Assembly (NCBI GenBank): GCA_011959285.1 | Contig: BLLW01000013.1 | Coordinates: 1 to 64,000, forward strand | Source of the DNA: Lachnospiraceae bacterium | Lineage (GTDB): Bacteria; Bacillota; Clostridia; Lachnospirales; Lachnospiraceae | Length of the DNA stretch: 64,000 nucleotides | Reading direction: 5' to 3' | Shown here: positions 8,296-17,880 of the stretch, piece after piece | How positions within the stretch are numbered: the stretch's first letter is position 1 | Layout: each line of letters opens with the position of its first letter | Notes under the pieces: model-generated | Database searches by the model: none | Told to the model about the DNA's origin: nothing | The model's input: only the letters and a program-made list of their open reading frames with translations | Program-made: the position numbers and the translations under genes

Positions 8296-9363
8296 TTACT
8301 TCCTGCTTTCCCTATATTCGCTGCAGCTCATTCCAGTGATTTCCTTCATATCATTGTCCATCATCATGGCTACCAGACCTTCAAAATCCACCTTGCGCTT
8401 CCAACCCAACGCTTTTTCCGCCTTGGACGCATTGCCCCACAAAAATTCTACTTCCGCCGGACGGTAAAACTCAGGATTAACATCTACAAGCAGCTTGCCG
8501 GTATCCGCATCAAAACCTTTTTCATCCACACCTGTGCCTTCCCACTTGATTGAAATACCAAGTTCCTTAAATGCGGCTTCCACAAATTCTCTCACCGTAT
8601 GCGTCTCATTGGTAGCGAGCACGTAATCATCCGGGCTGTCCTGCTGAAGCATCATCCACATACCTTCCACGTAGTCGCCTGCAAAACCCCAGTCACGCTT
8701 TGCGTTCATATTGCCTAAAGACAGCTTCTCCTGCTTACCGGCAATAATATTTGCAATGGCAAGGGTAATCTTTCTTGTGACAAAATTCTCTCCTCTTCTC
8801 GGAGATTCATGGTTGAACAAAATACCGTTGCAGGCGAACATGTTATAGGATTCCCTATAATTGACTGTAATCCAGTAGGAATACAGCTTTGCCACGCCGT
8901 AAGGGCTCTTGGGATAAAAAGGCGTATCCTCACTCTGGGGCGCCGTCTCGGGAAGTCCTCCGAACAGTTCCGATGTGGATGCCTGATAGTATCTGCAGTT
9001 TCCTCCGTTTACGCGAATCGCCTCAAGGAGTTTTAACGTGCTTACTCCAGTAGCTTCTGCCGTATATTCCGGCACGTCAAAAGATACCCCCACATGGGAC
9101 TGGGCTGCCAGATTATATACTTCCGTGGGACGAATCTCACCAATCAGCCTCATCAGATTACTAGAATCTGTGGTGTCTGCATAATGGAGGAAAAATTTTA
9201 CATTGTTATAATTTGAAGCTAAAATGTGGTCAATTCTCGCCGTATTGCTGATACTGTGCCTTCTGACAAGACCGTGCACTTCATATCCTTTCTCTAGCAG
9301 CAATTCTGCCAGATAGGAACCATCCTGCCCTGTAATACCTGTAATTAACGCTACCTTCTGCAT
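8296..9363 (-). CDS. gmd: GDP-mannose 4,6-dehydratase
   Basis: First step from GDP-D-mannose towards GDP-L-fucose, giving GDP-4-keto-6-deoxymannose. It has 355 residues, typical length, with the NADP loop [12 protein letters not shown] at the N terminus, the Thr/Ser-Glu region STSELFG, and the catalytic YGVAK Tyr-Lys pair. AAAGGAG precedes the ATG. It is in the same leftward run as fcl, which uses its product; the gene between them is a membrane protein probably acting in the same surface glycan route. Confidence 0.95.
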   Translation of the reverse strand: MQKVALITGITGQDGSYLAELLLEKGYEVHGLVRRHSISNTARIDHILASNYNNVKFFLHYADTTDSSNLMRLIGEIRPTEVYNLAAQSHVGVSFDVPEYTAEATGVSTLKLLEAIRVNGGNCRYYQASTSELFGGLPETAPQSEDTPFYPKSPYGVAKLYSYWITVNYRESYNMFACNGILFNHESPRRGENFVTRKITLAIANIIAGKQEKLSLGNMNAKRDWGFAGDYVEGMWMMLQQDSPDDYVLATNETHTVREFVEAAFKELGISIKWEGTGVDEKGFDADTGKLLVDVNPEFYRPAEVEFLWGNASKAEKALGWKRKVDFEGLVAMMMDNDMKEITGMSCSEYRESRK

Positions 9364-9388
9364 ATTGATCTCCTTTACCTTTTGATAT

Positions 9389-9844
9389 TTATATACTCAT
9401 AATAATGACTGCTATCACAATTCCTAATATTGCCCCCATGAGGACCTGCAGCGGGGTATGTCCCACAAATTCTTTTAATTTCGCTTCCGCGCTGATCTGT
9501 TTCCCCATGTTCATGAACACTTCCAGCATTTCATTCAATACCTGCCCCTGCTTTCCAGTCTCCCTGCGGACACCCATGGCATCATACATAACGATAATGG
9601 CAAGCATGACCGTTACGGCAAATTCAAATCCGCCGCCCCCATACTGAATTCCGGTAGCAGTTGCCAGCGCACACACAGTTGCCGAATGAGAGCTTGGCAT
9701 ACCGCCGCTTCCCACCATTCTTTCTGCTACCAGTTTCTTGGTGAGTATGAAATGGATCAGGGTCTTCAACACCTGAGCCACCATCCATCCGATGGCTGCA
9801 GAAACAAAAATTCTATTTTGAAGCAGTTGTTCAACAAAGTTCAT
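9389..9844 (-). CDS. Divergent PAP2 family membrane protein (YuiD/DUF212 type)
   Basis: 151 residues, mostly membrane-embedded, with the signature [14 protein letters not shown] that corresponds to the conserved phosphatase loop of divergent PAP2 proteins. Family members are proposed lipid-phosphate or polyprenyl-phosphate phosphatases, but the activity is rarely shown. Its ATG starts one nucleotide after the rfbD stop, which implies translational coupling. A lipid-carrier recycling role would suit the surrounding glycan genes (inference). Confidence 0.85.
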   Translation of the reverse strand: MNFVEQLLQNRIFVSAAIGWMVAQVLKTLIHFILTKKLVAERMVGSGGMPSSHSATVCALATATGIQYGGGGFEFAVTVMLAIIVMYDAMGVRRETGKQGQVLNEMLEVFMNMGKQISAEAKLKEFVGHTPLQVLMGAILGIVIAVIIMSI

Positions 9845-9845
9845 C

Positions 9846-10694
9846 TTATACCAGTTCCTTCATGTAAACAGACAAAGCGTCATGCCAGTCTGCAAACTTA
9901 TAATCTGTAGTCAGTTTAAACATATAATTTTCAAGAATCGAGTACGCAGGTCTGGGTGCCTTTGCGCCAAACTCTTCCGTTGTAATTGCTTCTACCCTGG
10001 TTGCCTTTCCTGCATATTTAAAAATTTCTTCTGCAAATTGTGCCCAGGAACAGCTTCCTTCGCAAGTTGCATGGAACAGACCATAGTTCTCTGTAAAGAG
10101 AAGATCTGCAATCGCTGCCGCCAGCTCCTTTGCACTGGTAGGACTTCCTACCTGATCACCTACTACCCTGACTTGGTCATTGCTTTCAGAAAGTCTGAGC
10201 ATGGTCTTTACAAAATTTTTTCCATCTCCGTAGAGCCATGCTGTTCTCAAGATGAAATATCGGTCAGCAAAATCCTTTACCATATTCTCTCCGGCAAGCT
10301 TCGTTGCGCCGTATGCTCCCTGAGGATTCGGTTTGTCAAATTCTGTATATGGTTTATCTGCCTTACCGTCAAATATATAATCTGTAGAGATATGCACCAT
10401 CTTTGCCCCTGTCTCAGAAGCGGCAATGCTTAAATTTCTTGGACCGATGGCATTGATGCGGTATGCCTTGTCCCATTCGTCCTCGCAAGCATCCACCCCC
10501 GTGTGGGCGGCACAGTTAATAATGGCATAGGGCTTTACTTCCCTCGCAAGTTCCATGACCTTATCAATATTGGTGATATCAAGTTCCGCCACATCCGTAT
10601 TGATGAATTCAATATTATGATTTCCCATAAGTTCATGATTGATTGCACGTCCCAACTGTCCGTTACAACCTGTTACGATAATTTTGTCCATCAC
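9846..10694 (-). CDS. rfbD: dTDP-4-dehydrorhamnose reductase (RmlD/RfbD family)
   Basis: Final step of dTDP-L-rhamnose synthesis, reducing dTDP-4-keto-L-rhamnose. It has about 282 residues with the GCNGQLGRA nucleotide-binding loop and the YGATKLAGE Tyr-Lys pair, length as expected. A GTG at 10694 and an ATG at 10691 are adjacent; AAAGGA fits the GTG spacing (8 nt) better than the ATG (11 nt). rmlA, rmlB and rmlC are not in the window, so the other rhamnose steps must be encoded elsewhere. It is the first gene of the leftward glycan run. Confidence 0.9.
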   Translation of the reverse strand: MMDKIIVTGCNGQLGRAINHELMGNHNIEFINTDVAELDITNIDKVMELAREVKPYAIINCAAHTGVDACEDEWDKAYRINAIGPRNLSIAASETGAKMVHISTDYIFDGKADKPYTEFDKPNPQGAYGATKLAGENMVKDFADRYFILRTAWLYGDGKNFVKTMLRLSESNDQVRVVGDQVGSPTSAKELAAAIADLLFTENYGLFHATCEGSCSWAQFAEEIFKYAGKATRVEAITTEEFGAKAPRPAYSILENYMFKLTTDYKFADWHDALSVYMKELV

Positions 10695-10879
10695 TTATAT
10701 TTTCCTTTCACATTTTCTCAATGTCTGCTATTTATTTTACCCTTTAAATTCATTTTAGACAAGTAGTTCCCCGTCATTATTTATTGTGTTGACCATCCAT
10801 TTTGTATATTCATCTGGATAAAAAAACTTTTCGTAATATTTTCTTAATATATTTGTATAGGTTTTTACACAATTTACTA

Positions 10880-10908
10880 GTGACTCTCGTTCTCTTATAT
10901 GCTATAAT
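10880..10908 (+). promoter_or_regulatory. Promoter of the DUF3048 lipoprotein gene
   Basis: GTGACT at 10880-10885, a 17-nt spacer and TATAAT at 10903-10908 preceded by TGC make a strong extended -10 sigma-A promoter, 60 nt before the ATG at 10968. The remaining divergent gap from 10695 is A/T-rich and shows no gene; the leftward rfbD promoter must lie there but is not clear. Confidence 0.75.
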
Positions 10909-10967
10909 AATAACCGTGTGATTTGATTACAATCACTCTTTATATGAATTGAAAGTGAGGAAACACA

Positions 10968-12122
10968 ATGAAAAGATTACAAGTTCTTTTTCTTGTAGCC
11001 TTATCCTCATCTCTTTTATTGTTTGGTTGTGGAAAAGATTCTGAAGAAGCGTCAACCCCGATTGTTGAACCCATTATCGAGGCTCAACCTGGTGCACCCG
11101 AAGAGAATGAGACACAGGCTCAAGATCCGGAAGAAACGGAAACACCTCCCGCAGAGGGAATGGTAAGAAGCCGTCTTACTAACGAGTGGGTAGATGAAGA
11201 TATTGCAAAGACCCGCCCTATTGCTGTAATGATTCCTAATTCAAAGACCGCCAGCCAATACGACATTTCAAAAGTATCAGTTCTTTATGAATGCAACGTA
11301 GAAGGCAGCATGACAAGACTTATGGGCGTATTTGAAGACTGGAGCGACGTAAAGAAGCTGGGTAACATCAGAAGCTGCCGTGACTACTACGTATACTGGG
11401 CTTTTGAATGGGATGCGATTTACATTCATTATGGCGGTCCTTTCTACATAGATGATATCATCGGAAGATCTGACACGCAGAATATCAACTGTATTGAATA
11501 CGGCAATGCAACCTTCAGAGAATCTGCAAAGAATTCAACCGACAATGCATTTACCTCTACCGATAGAATCAAGGATGCTGCTTCTCATTACAATTATCCA
11601 TTAGAATACAGAGACGGATATGCGGACGAGCATCATTATATGTTTGCTTCTGAAAAAGAACCCAATACCTTGGATCAGTATTCAGATGCAATCGCAGCTT
11701 CCAAAGTTGATATGTCCCCTGCTTACCCTGTCACAAACTGCTACTTTGTTTATAATGAAGCAACAGGCTTATACGACAGATTTCAGCATTTATCTGGTGA
11801 CAGCGATGGTCCTCACGTTGACTTGGCAAATAATGAGCAGCTTTCTTTTAAGAACCTGCTGATTCAAAACACATACTATGAAGTTAGAGACCAAAAAGGC
11901 TACCTTGCCTTCCAGTGCCATGACACCACCCGCGACGGCTGGTTCTTCACCAACGGCAAAGGCATCCACGTAACATGGGAAAAGACTTCCGACTATGGTG
12001 CTACCAGATACTACGATGACGCTGGAAACGAAATCAAGCTGAACACCGGAAAAACTATGGTCTGCATCCTAGAAGACGGTGACACCTTCACAGTAGACGG
12101 AAAGACAATCGAAGCTGATTAA
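10968..12122 (+). CDS. DUF3048 domain lipoprotein (YerB-like)
   Basis: 384 residues. A lipoprotein signal peptide ends in LLLFGC with the lipidated Cys near residue 21, followed by an acidic, Pro-rich linker (about 25-65) and then the two-part DUF3048 fold, with the N-terminal half up to about 200 and the C-terminal half to the end. The family is extracytoplasmic and has no firmly established biochemistry. GTGAGGAA precedes the ATG. It is monocistronic, with its own promoter and a terminator 38 nt after the stop. Confidence 0.88.
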   Translation: MKRLQVLFLVALSSSLLLFGCGKDSEEASTPIVEPIIEAQPGAPEENETQAQDPEETETPPAEGMVRSRLTNEWVDEDIAKTRPIAVMIPNSKTASQYDISKVSVLYECNVEGSMTRLMGVFEDWSDVKKLGNIRSCRDYYVYWAFEWDAIYIHYGGPFYIDDIIGRSDTQNINCIEYGNATFRESAKNSTDNAFTSTDRIKDAASHYNYPLEYRDGYADEHHYMFASEKEPNTLDQYSDAIAASKVDMSPAYPVTNCYFVYNEATGLYDRFQHLSGDSDGPHVDLANNEQLSFKNLLIQNTYYEVRDQKGYLAFQCHDTTRDGWFFTNGKGIHVTWEKTSDYGATRYYDDAGNEIKLNTGKTMVCILEDGDTFTVDGKTIEAD

Positions 12123-12160
12123 TTTAAAAGCATCATATACAATAATTTTATATAATTTTA

Positions 12161-12190
12161 AAATCCTCCGGAAATTCCGGAGGATTTTTT
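12161..12190. terminator. Bidirectional intrinsic terminator between DUF3048 gene and leuA
   Basis: AAATCCTCCGGAA and TTCCGGAGGATTT pair almost perfectly around a tiny loop, with A and T runs on both sides. It ends the rightward lipoprotein gene and the leftward leuA transcript, whose stop is at 12196. Confidence 0.9.
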
Positions 12191-12195
12191 ACATG

Positions 12196-13875
12196 TTATT
12201 TTTCTCCCAGTCCCATTCTATTGACTGCTGAGAAAATGGCACGCACTGATGCCCGGGTAATATTGGAGCTGACACCCACACCATAAGTTACGTTACCGCT
12301 GTCCGCATCCAGTAAATGAATATAGGCCGCTGCCTGGGAATTAGATCCGCTCTGCAATGCATGCTCTTCATAATCTAAAATCTTGATCCTGGTATCAAGT
12401 TCCTGCTGCAATCCTCTCTGTACGGCATCGATGGGTCCGTTTCCGACCGCTTCAAACCGCTTTTCAATTCCTGCGTCTGTATAAGTCACAAATACCCGTG
12501 TATCAAACTCTGACTGCACCTCATCGCTCAAATCATCTACCCGAAGTTTGCGGAAATGAATGGGCTCTTTCTTTTCTAAGTATTCTCTGCGAAATGCCTG
12601 CATAATCTCATCCGGCGATACCTCTCCCTGTTTTTCGGAAATCGCCTGAATCACGTTTGCAAATTCCCTGTGCATTCCCTTCGGCAGCTTGAATCCAAAA
12701 TAGGTATCCATGACAAAAGCTACGCCACCCTTCCCCGACTGGGAATTGATCCGGACAATGGGTTCATACTCTCTTCCAATATCTGACGGATCGATTGGAA
12801 GATACGGCACCTGCCAATACGCATTTCCTCTCTCCTTCATTGCCTTCACACCCTTATTGATGGCATCCTGATGAGAACCTGAAAAAGCTGTGAACACCAG
12901 CTTACCCGCATATGGATGTCTTGGATGAATGGGAATCTTACAGCATCTCTCATAAATTTCAATGCTCTCATTGACTTTTTCTATATGAAGATCTGGGTTG
13001 ATTCCCTGTGAAAACATGTTGTAGGCAATGTTCAGCACATCCACATTTCCGGTTCTCTCTCCATTTCCAAACAAAGTTCCCTCTACCCGTTCTGCGCCCG
13101 CAAGTATTGCCAGTTCCGCCGATGCCACTCCGGTGCCTCTGTCATTATGAGGATGCACACTCAAAATGATACTCTCCCTATCCTTAAAATGTAAATTCAT
13201 CCACTCTATCTGATCTGCATATACATTAGGCGTGTTCATTTCCACTGTAGAGGGAAGGTTGATTATAATAGGATTATCCTTTGTAGGTTCCCATGCCTGC
13301 TGTACTGCAGTACAGATTTCAAGAGCAAAATCCAGTTCTGTACCTGTGAAACTTTCGGGCGAATACTCTAAAATAATCTTTCCGGGAAATTTTGCCGCGC
13401 GTTCCTTTACCATCAATGTTCCCTTAACAGCAATGTCTATAATCTCTTGCCGGGTCATACCAAATACTACATCTCTTTGCAAGGTAGAGGTAGAATTATA
13501 GATATGCACGATAGCTTCCTTACATCCTTCTATGGATGCAAAAGTACGATCAATCAATTCCTCACGGCACTGGGTCAATACCTGTACCCGTACATCATCT
13601 GGTATCATCTTTCTCTCAACTAACTGGCGCAAAAAATCATACTCGATCTGACTTGCCGCCGGAAATCCAATCTCAATCTCCTTGAACCCAAGTTTAATCA
13701 AATATTGAAACATTTCTATTTTTTCACTGACCACCATTGGATCTATGAGCGCCTGATTGCCATCCCTTAAATCCACACTACACCAGATAGGCGCCTTTTC
13801 AATTTCTTTACTCGGCCATTTCCTTTCTGGGTAATTCACCACCGGGTTCTTTTTATACCGCTTATAATTCAGCAT
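12196..13875 (-). CDS. leuA: 2-isopropylmalate synthase (long form)
   Basis: Condenses acetyl-CoA with 2-ketoisovalerate, the first committed step of leucine synthesis. It has about 559 residues. The TIM-barrel HMGL-like domain has VDLRDGNQAL near the N terminus, HPHNDRGTG for metal binding, and the C-terminal LeuA dimer/allosteric domain covers the last ~130 residues. The length and the N-terminal YKRYKKNP extension fit the LeuA type found in actinobacteria and many clostridia. The ATG at 13875 follows GGAGGAAGG; an upstream ATG at 13902 overlaps that site. No T-box leader is seen in the 112-nt gap to ptsH, only a terminator-like hairpin. leuB, leuC and leuD are not in the window. Confidence 0.93.
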   Translation of the reverse strand: MLNYKRYKKNPVVNYPERKWPSKEIEKAPIWCSVDLRDGNQALIDPMVVSEKIEMFQYLIKLGFKEIEIGFPAASQIEYDFLRQLVERKMIPDDVRVQVLTQCREELIDRTFASIEGCKEAIVHIYNSTSTLQRDVVFGMTRQEIIDIAVKGTLMVKERAAKFPGKIILEYSPESFTGTELDFALEICTAVQQAWEPTKDNPIIINLPSTVEMNTPNVYADQIEWMNLHFKDRESIILSVHPHNDRGTGVASAELAILAGAERVEGTLFGNGERTGNVDVLNIAYNMFSQGINPDLHIEKVNESIEIYERCCKIPIHPRHPYAGKLVFTAFSGSHQDAINKGVKAMKERGNAYWQVPYLPIDPSDIGREYEPIVRINSQSGKGGVAFVMDTYFGFKLPKGMHREFANVIQAISEKQGEVSPDEIMQAFRREYLEKKEPIHFRKLRVDDLSDEVQSEFDTRVFVTYTDAGIEKRFEAVGNGPIDAVQRGLQQELDTRIKILDYEEHALQSGSNSQAAAYIHLLDADSGNVTYGVGVSSNITRASVRAIFSAVNRMGLGEK

Positions 13876-13925
13876 TTTCCTTCCTCCAATAAAAATCTGC
13901 ATCTATTATTCCGCTAAATAATAGA

Positions 13926-13955
13926 AAGCCGATCCAAGTAGAAACGGACCGGCTT
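13926..13955 (-). terminator. Terminator-like hairpin between ptsH and leuA
   Basis: AAGCCG and CGGCTT flank a second pairing (TCC with GGA), with a T-rich TTCTATTATTT tail leftward. It most simply ends the HPr transcript. As the leuA leader has no other structure, attenuation of leuA from an upstream promoter cannot be excluded. Confidence 0.6.
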
Positions 13956-13987
13956 GATTTACATATACTCCTCTTGCATTTTCAGGT

Positions 13988-14251
13988 TTATTCACCTAAA
14001 CCGTTTTCAATTGCTTTTACCAGAGTTTGAAGCGCCTCCACTTCATCCTCTCCCTCACAGACGAATTCAATTTCATCACCACACTTGACGCAGGCACCCA
14101 ATACGCTTAATACGCTTTTTGCATTTGCAGTGTTATCTCTAAATGTAAAAGTAATCAACGATTTAAACTGCATTGCCTCCTTACATAAGATGCCGGCTGG
14201 TCTTAAGTGAAGACCTGTTGGGTTCTTAATGACCACCTTTTGGCTTACCAT
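13988..14251 (-). CDS. ptsH: HPr phosphocarrier protein
   Basis: Small cytosolic phosphocarrier of the sugar phosphotransferase system. Starting at the ATG at 14251 gives 87 residues and puts the active His in TGLHLRP exactly at position 15, the family standard; TTGGAGG just upstream supports this start over the in-frame ATG at 14266. The regulatory Ser region (AKSVLSVLG) is present, so both the PEP-dependent His site and the HPr-kinase Ser site are kept. ptsI is not adjacent. Compare the His-less HPr-like protein at 53160. Confidence 0.93.
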   Translation of the reverse strand: MVSQKVVIKNPTGLHLRPAGILCKEAMQFKSLITFTFRDNTANAKSVLSVLGACVKCGDEIEFVCEGEDEVEALQTLVKAIENGLGE

Positions 14252-14351
14252 ACCATTTCCCTCCAATTTCCTGCCTGATACTCCCGTCAGAATCCCTCTT
14301 TCATTACTATAACATTTTTTGGAATCTTTCTCAAGTACCAGTTACAGCTGC

Positions 14352-15701
14352 CTACAGCATGATATTCTGAATCAGTTCCGCCAGCTGCCTCGCATCCTCT
14401 TCTATCATCTTTTGATCTTTTCCTTCAATCATAACACGGACAAGCGGTTCCGTTCCTGAAGGGCGAATCAAGACTCTTCCCTCACCTGCAAATTTATCAT
14501 TCAATTTACCAATCGCCTCTGCAACCTCAGGATACTCCATATATCTTTCTTTTTTGTGATTCGGCACCTTTGCATTGACAAGCGCCTGAGGAAGCACCTC
14601 CATGACCGCTGCCAGTTCTGACAAAGGCTTACCCGTTTCAACCATGACCTTTAAGAGATGAAGCGCGCTTAGAAGCCCGTCTCCTGTAGTATTTTCTTTC
14701 AAGAAGATAATATGACCGGACTGTTCTCCTCCAAGGCTGGCATCAATCTCTTTCATTCTTTCAAGAACATACCTGTCACCGACTTTTGTCTGCTCCATTT
14801 TGATTCCGTTCTTTTCAGCCATAAGGAAAAATCCCAGATTACTCATAACAGTAGCCACAATCGTATCGTTGGTGAGTTCTCCATTTTCTTTCATGTGATT
14901 GCCCACGATAGCCATAATCTGGTCACCATCCACCACATTTCCCTGTTCATCAACGGCAAGCAGTCTATCGGCGTCTCCGTCGAAGGCAAGACCTACATTT
15001 GCCTTTTCGTAAACCACTCTTGCTTTCAATTCCTCCATGTGGGTAGAGCCGCAGTTGGCATTGATATTGGTGCCATCCGGCATATTATGGATTGCCACGA
15101 TATTTCCGCCAAGCTCTTTAAGCGCCTCAACAGAGGTATAGTAAGAGGCTCCCTCTGCGCAGTCCACTACGATTTTAAGCCCTGACAGATCAATGTTAAC
15201 TGCCTGAATGGAATGATTGATATATTCTTCCCTCGCATCTGTTCGATATTTAATTTTTCCAACATTTGAACCAATTGGAAATTTAATACCGTTCATATCA
15301 CTTTTAATAATTGCTTCAATCTCATCTTCCAGCGCATCCGGCAGTTTATATCCATTGCCATCAAAAAATTTAATACCATTAAACTCTACCGGATTGTGAG
15401 AAGCAGAAATAACAACACCTGCATCCACCTTATACTTTCTTGTAAGATATGCCACTGCAGGAGTGGGAATTACACCTACATAAACAGCGTTTGCCCCTAC
15501 CGAACAAATTCCTGCCATCAGCGCATTGGCAAGCATATCCCCTGATATTCTTGTATCGCACCCTACCATAATCGTAGGCTTATGCATATTCTCTTTTGTA
15601 AGAACATATGCGCCTGCCTGCCCAAGCTGCATTGCAAGAAGCGGTGTCAATTCATCGTTTGCCACTCCTCTAACGCCATCTGTACCAAATAGTCTTCCCA
15701 T
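14352..15701 (-). CDS. glmM: Phosphoglucosamine mutase
   Basis: Converts glucosamine-6-phosphate to glucosamine-1-phosphate for UDP-GlcNAc and peptidoglycan. 449 residues with the phosphoserine loop SASHNP, the metal loop FDGDADR and the C-terminal phosphate-binding RPSGTEPLVRV. It is the third gene of the conserved cdaA-cdaR-glmM operon, 21 nt after cdaR. In Firmicutes GlmM binds CdaA and restrains c-di-AMP synthesis, linking wall precursor supply to turgor control. Confidence 0.97.
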   Translation of the reverse strand: MGRLFGTDGVRGVANDELTPLLAMQLGQAGAYVLTKENMHKPTIMVGCDTRISGDMLANALMAGICSVGANAVYVGVIPTPAVAYLTRKYKVDAGVVISASHNPVEFNGIKFFDGNGYKLPDALEDEIEAIIKSDMNGIKFPIGSNVGKIKYRTDAREEYINHSIQAVNIDLSGLKIVVDCAEGASYYTSVEALKELGGNIVAIHNMPDGTNINANCGSTHMEELKARVVYEKANVGLAFDGDADRLLAVDEQGNVVDGDQIMAIVGNHMKENGELTNDTIVATVMSNLGFFLMAEKNGIKMEQTKVGDRYVLERMKEIDASLGGEQSGHIIFLKENTTGDGLLSALHLLKVMVETGKPLSELAAVMEVLPQALVNAKVPNHKKERYMEYPEVAEAIGKLNDKFAGEGRVLIRPSGTEPLVRVMIEGKDQKMIEEDARQLAELIQNIML

Positions 15702-15722
15702 ATTAATCCCTGTTTCCTTTCT

Positions 15723-17003
15723 CTATTCTTCCTCTTTTTCTGAAATATGCAGCGAGACCTTTACCGGTTCAAGCAAAGCCACTCCACTAGGCAGCCCAAA
15801 ATCAACATTCACCGTGTAGTAACCTTCCTCCGGCATCTCCATTCCTTCCTGCTGCATCCACTTTTGTATGTCAATCACACCGGATATACTGCCTGCCTGT
15901 AATCCAGCTACATCTCTAGAGAGACCGATTGCTTCAATCACAAAGCTTTCCTCCAGACCTGCAATAGCAGCGTTGTATCCTTCAGGAACATTAATCACCC
16001 TGACTTTTTCTTCCCTGATTTCCAGTTTCTTGGAAACCTCAGGTTCAATGCGTACCGTAACAGTCTTTACTGCATCTTCAGAATTTGCCAGATAAAGATT
16101 ATCCGGCAGATATTGGCGAATATCTATTTCTGCCGTGTAATCCTCTGTCTGATCTGTAATGTCTAATACCTCCGCAGGTATTTCAACATTCGTTACCCCT
16201 CTGATTACATTAGATTTACCTGCTATGACAATCATGCCGCCATTTCCTTCAATCTCACCGGTTGCTCTAAAGCCTGGCGCCGGTTCCCCGCTAATACTGA
16301 AATTAACCGGCACAGAAGCCTTCTGAAGGATACTTACCTTTACCCCTACCGATTTGATATTCTGGGTAATATTTGCATTACTGACTTCGTTGTCCTCTGC
16401 ATCATACAGTTTAATCTCCGCATTCGTCACAATGTCGCTGGTCATTCCACTGACATTGACATCCGCAGAAGCGCGCACCACCTGATCGATCACTGACTGC
16501 GGTCCAGAAATTCTGACCAGATTTTGATCTGTCGTCACTTCTCCTATCAAGTACCCGTCTTCTACCTTTCCGGAAGTAGTCGCCCTAAGAGTCAGCGCTT
16601 TACTTCTCTTATCTTCTATATTGAGTTTTACAGTATCTGTACTGCCTGTAATACTGCTTATCTTACTAGCATATAGATTCGTCGTGAGCTTAATGGAAAT
16701 CGTATCAAGGCTGCTTAATTCCCTGACATCCGCCGTTGCAATAATATTCTCCTCTTTCAGTTCCTTATGGACAGAACGCGGCGCCCTGATCAACACCCTG
16801 CTGATCATGTCACTGCCCTCTAATACTTCATACACCTGACCGGAATCTGTAATCAACTCTACATTTAAAAGCTTTACCGGTATATTATTATAAGAATGGG
16901 CTTCTGTCGGGTCATTGACACTGGTCACTACGAGCCATAATACGACTGCAAGAAAAACAGATCCAAGTTTCAAACCCATATTTTTCATCAGCTTATTTCT
17001 CAC
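15723..17003 (-). CDS. cdaR: CdaR, YbbR-domain regulator of diadenylate cyclase
   Basis: 426 residues with one N-terminal membrane anchor (about 10-27) and an extracytoplasmic part built of repeated YbbR beta-domains. It regulates the CdaA diadenylate cyclase. The proposed GTG start at 17003 overlaps the cdaA stop by 11 nt and places the anchor as in Bacillus CdaR; an ATG at 16988 preceded by AAAGGTGAG is an alternative. Sequence between domains is variable, as usual for the family. Confidence 0.93.
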   Translation of the reverse strand: MRNKLMKNMGLKLGSVFLAVVLWLVVTSVNDPTEAHSYNNIPVKLLNVELITDSGQVYEVLEGSDMISRVLIRAPRSVHKELKEENIIATADVRELSSLDTISIKLTTNLYASKISSITGSTDTVKLNIEDKRSKALTLRATTSGKVEDGYLIGEVTTDQNLVRISGPQSVIDQVVRASADVNVSGMTSDIVTNAEIKLYDAEDNEVSNANITQNIKSVGVKVSILQKASVPVNFSISGEPAPGFRATGEIEGNGGMIVIAGKSNVIRGVTNVEIPAEVLDITDQTEDYTAEIDIRQYLPDNLYLANSEDAVKTVTVRIEPEVSKKLEIREEKVRVINVPEGYNAAIAGLEESFVIEAIGLSRDVAGLQAGSISGVIDIQKWMQQEGMEMPEEGYYTVNVDFGLPSGVALLEPVKVSLHISEKEEE

Positions 17004-17862
17004 CTTTAGACCGTCCCTTCCACAGAATTCTCTTCCGGTTTTCTTCCTCCGGCTTGTTCTGTATTGTTCTGAGTTTCTCCTTCAGGGTATCGCTATTTAA
17101 ACCACGTTCCAGATTTCCACCGTATGCCACACTTATTTTGCCGGTCTCCTCAGACACGATAACCGTCAGAGAATCCGTCACTTCCGAAATGCCCACTCCA
17201 GCTCTGTGTCTGGTCCCCAAATCCTTGCTGAGCCGCATATTGTCTGACAAGGGCAGGTAACATGTAGCAGATATGATTCTGTTTCCTCTGACAATGACAG
17301 CCCCGTCATGCAGAGGCGTATTATGTTCAAAAATATTGATAAGCAGCTGGCTGGTAACAATGCCATCCACATCAATCCCCGTTCTTTCGTATTCTGTAAG
17401 TCTCTGATCCTGCTCAACGACAATAAGGGCACCGGTTTTCACCTTGCCCATCTCCACGCATGCTTTTGCGATTTCATTGATTGTCTTATCTGAAAATCTG
17501 CCCTCTCCAAATGTTTTTCCCAATTCAAAAGGAATAATGGCACTGATAATATTTTTTCTCCCAAGTTCCTCCACTGCTTTTCTGAGCTCTGGCTGCAAAA
17601 TCACGATTATCGCTGTCACTGCAACGCCAAACATATTCTGCACAATCCATAGAATCGTGTTCATCTCAAAATATGCTGCAATCAATATAAATACCGCAAT
17701 TACGAGAATCCCTTTCAGCAGTGACCATGCTTTTGTATTTTTAATCCATACTAATATATGGTACAGAAGAAAGGAGATAATAATTATCTCTGCAATATCA
17801 GTCCATCTGATTCCTGATACCCGTGACAGGTATGTTTCCACAAGCTCTAATCCACGTGCCAT
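16993..17862 (-). CDS. cdaA: Membrane diadenylate cyclase CdaA
   Basis: Makes c-di-AMP from two ATP. It has 289 residues, with about three N-terminal membrane helices within 1-95, then the DAC domain with the hallmark HDGAVIV and TRHRAG motifs that bind ATP and metal. Complete operon order cdaA-cdaR-glmM is conserved across Firmicutes. The downstream cdaR start overlaps its stop, so translation is coupled. An uncharacterised membrane protein gene lies 18 nt upstream in the same direction and may be cotranscribed. Confidence 0.96.
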   Translation of the reverse strand: MARGLELVETYLSRVSGIRWTDIAEIIIISFLLYHILVWIKNTKAWSLLKGILVIAVFILIAAYFEMNTILWIVQNMFGVAVTAIIVILQPELRKAVEELGRKNIISAIIPFELGKTFGEGRFSDKTINEIAKACVEMGKVKTGALIVVEQDQRLTEYERTGIDVDGIVTSQLLINIFEHNTPLHDGAVIVRGNRIISATCYLPLSDNMRLSKDLGTRHRAGVGISEVTDSLTVIVSEETGKISVAYGGNLERGLNSDTLKEKLRTIQNKPEEENRKRILWKGRSKGEK

Positions 17863-17880
17863 TTAGCTATTCTATCCTTT

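Noticed and set aside
13876..13987. T-box or leucine attenuator before leuA
   Set aside because: The gap is only 112 nt, has no T-box consensus, no leader peptide rich in Leu, and the single hairpin is best read as the ptsH terminator.
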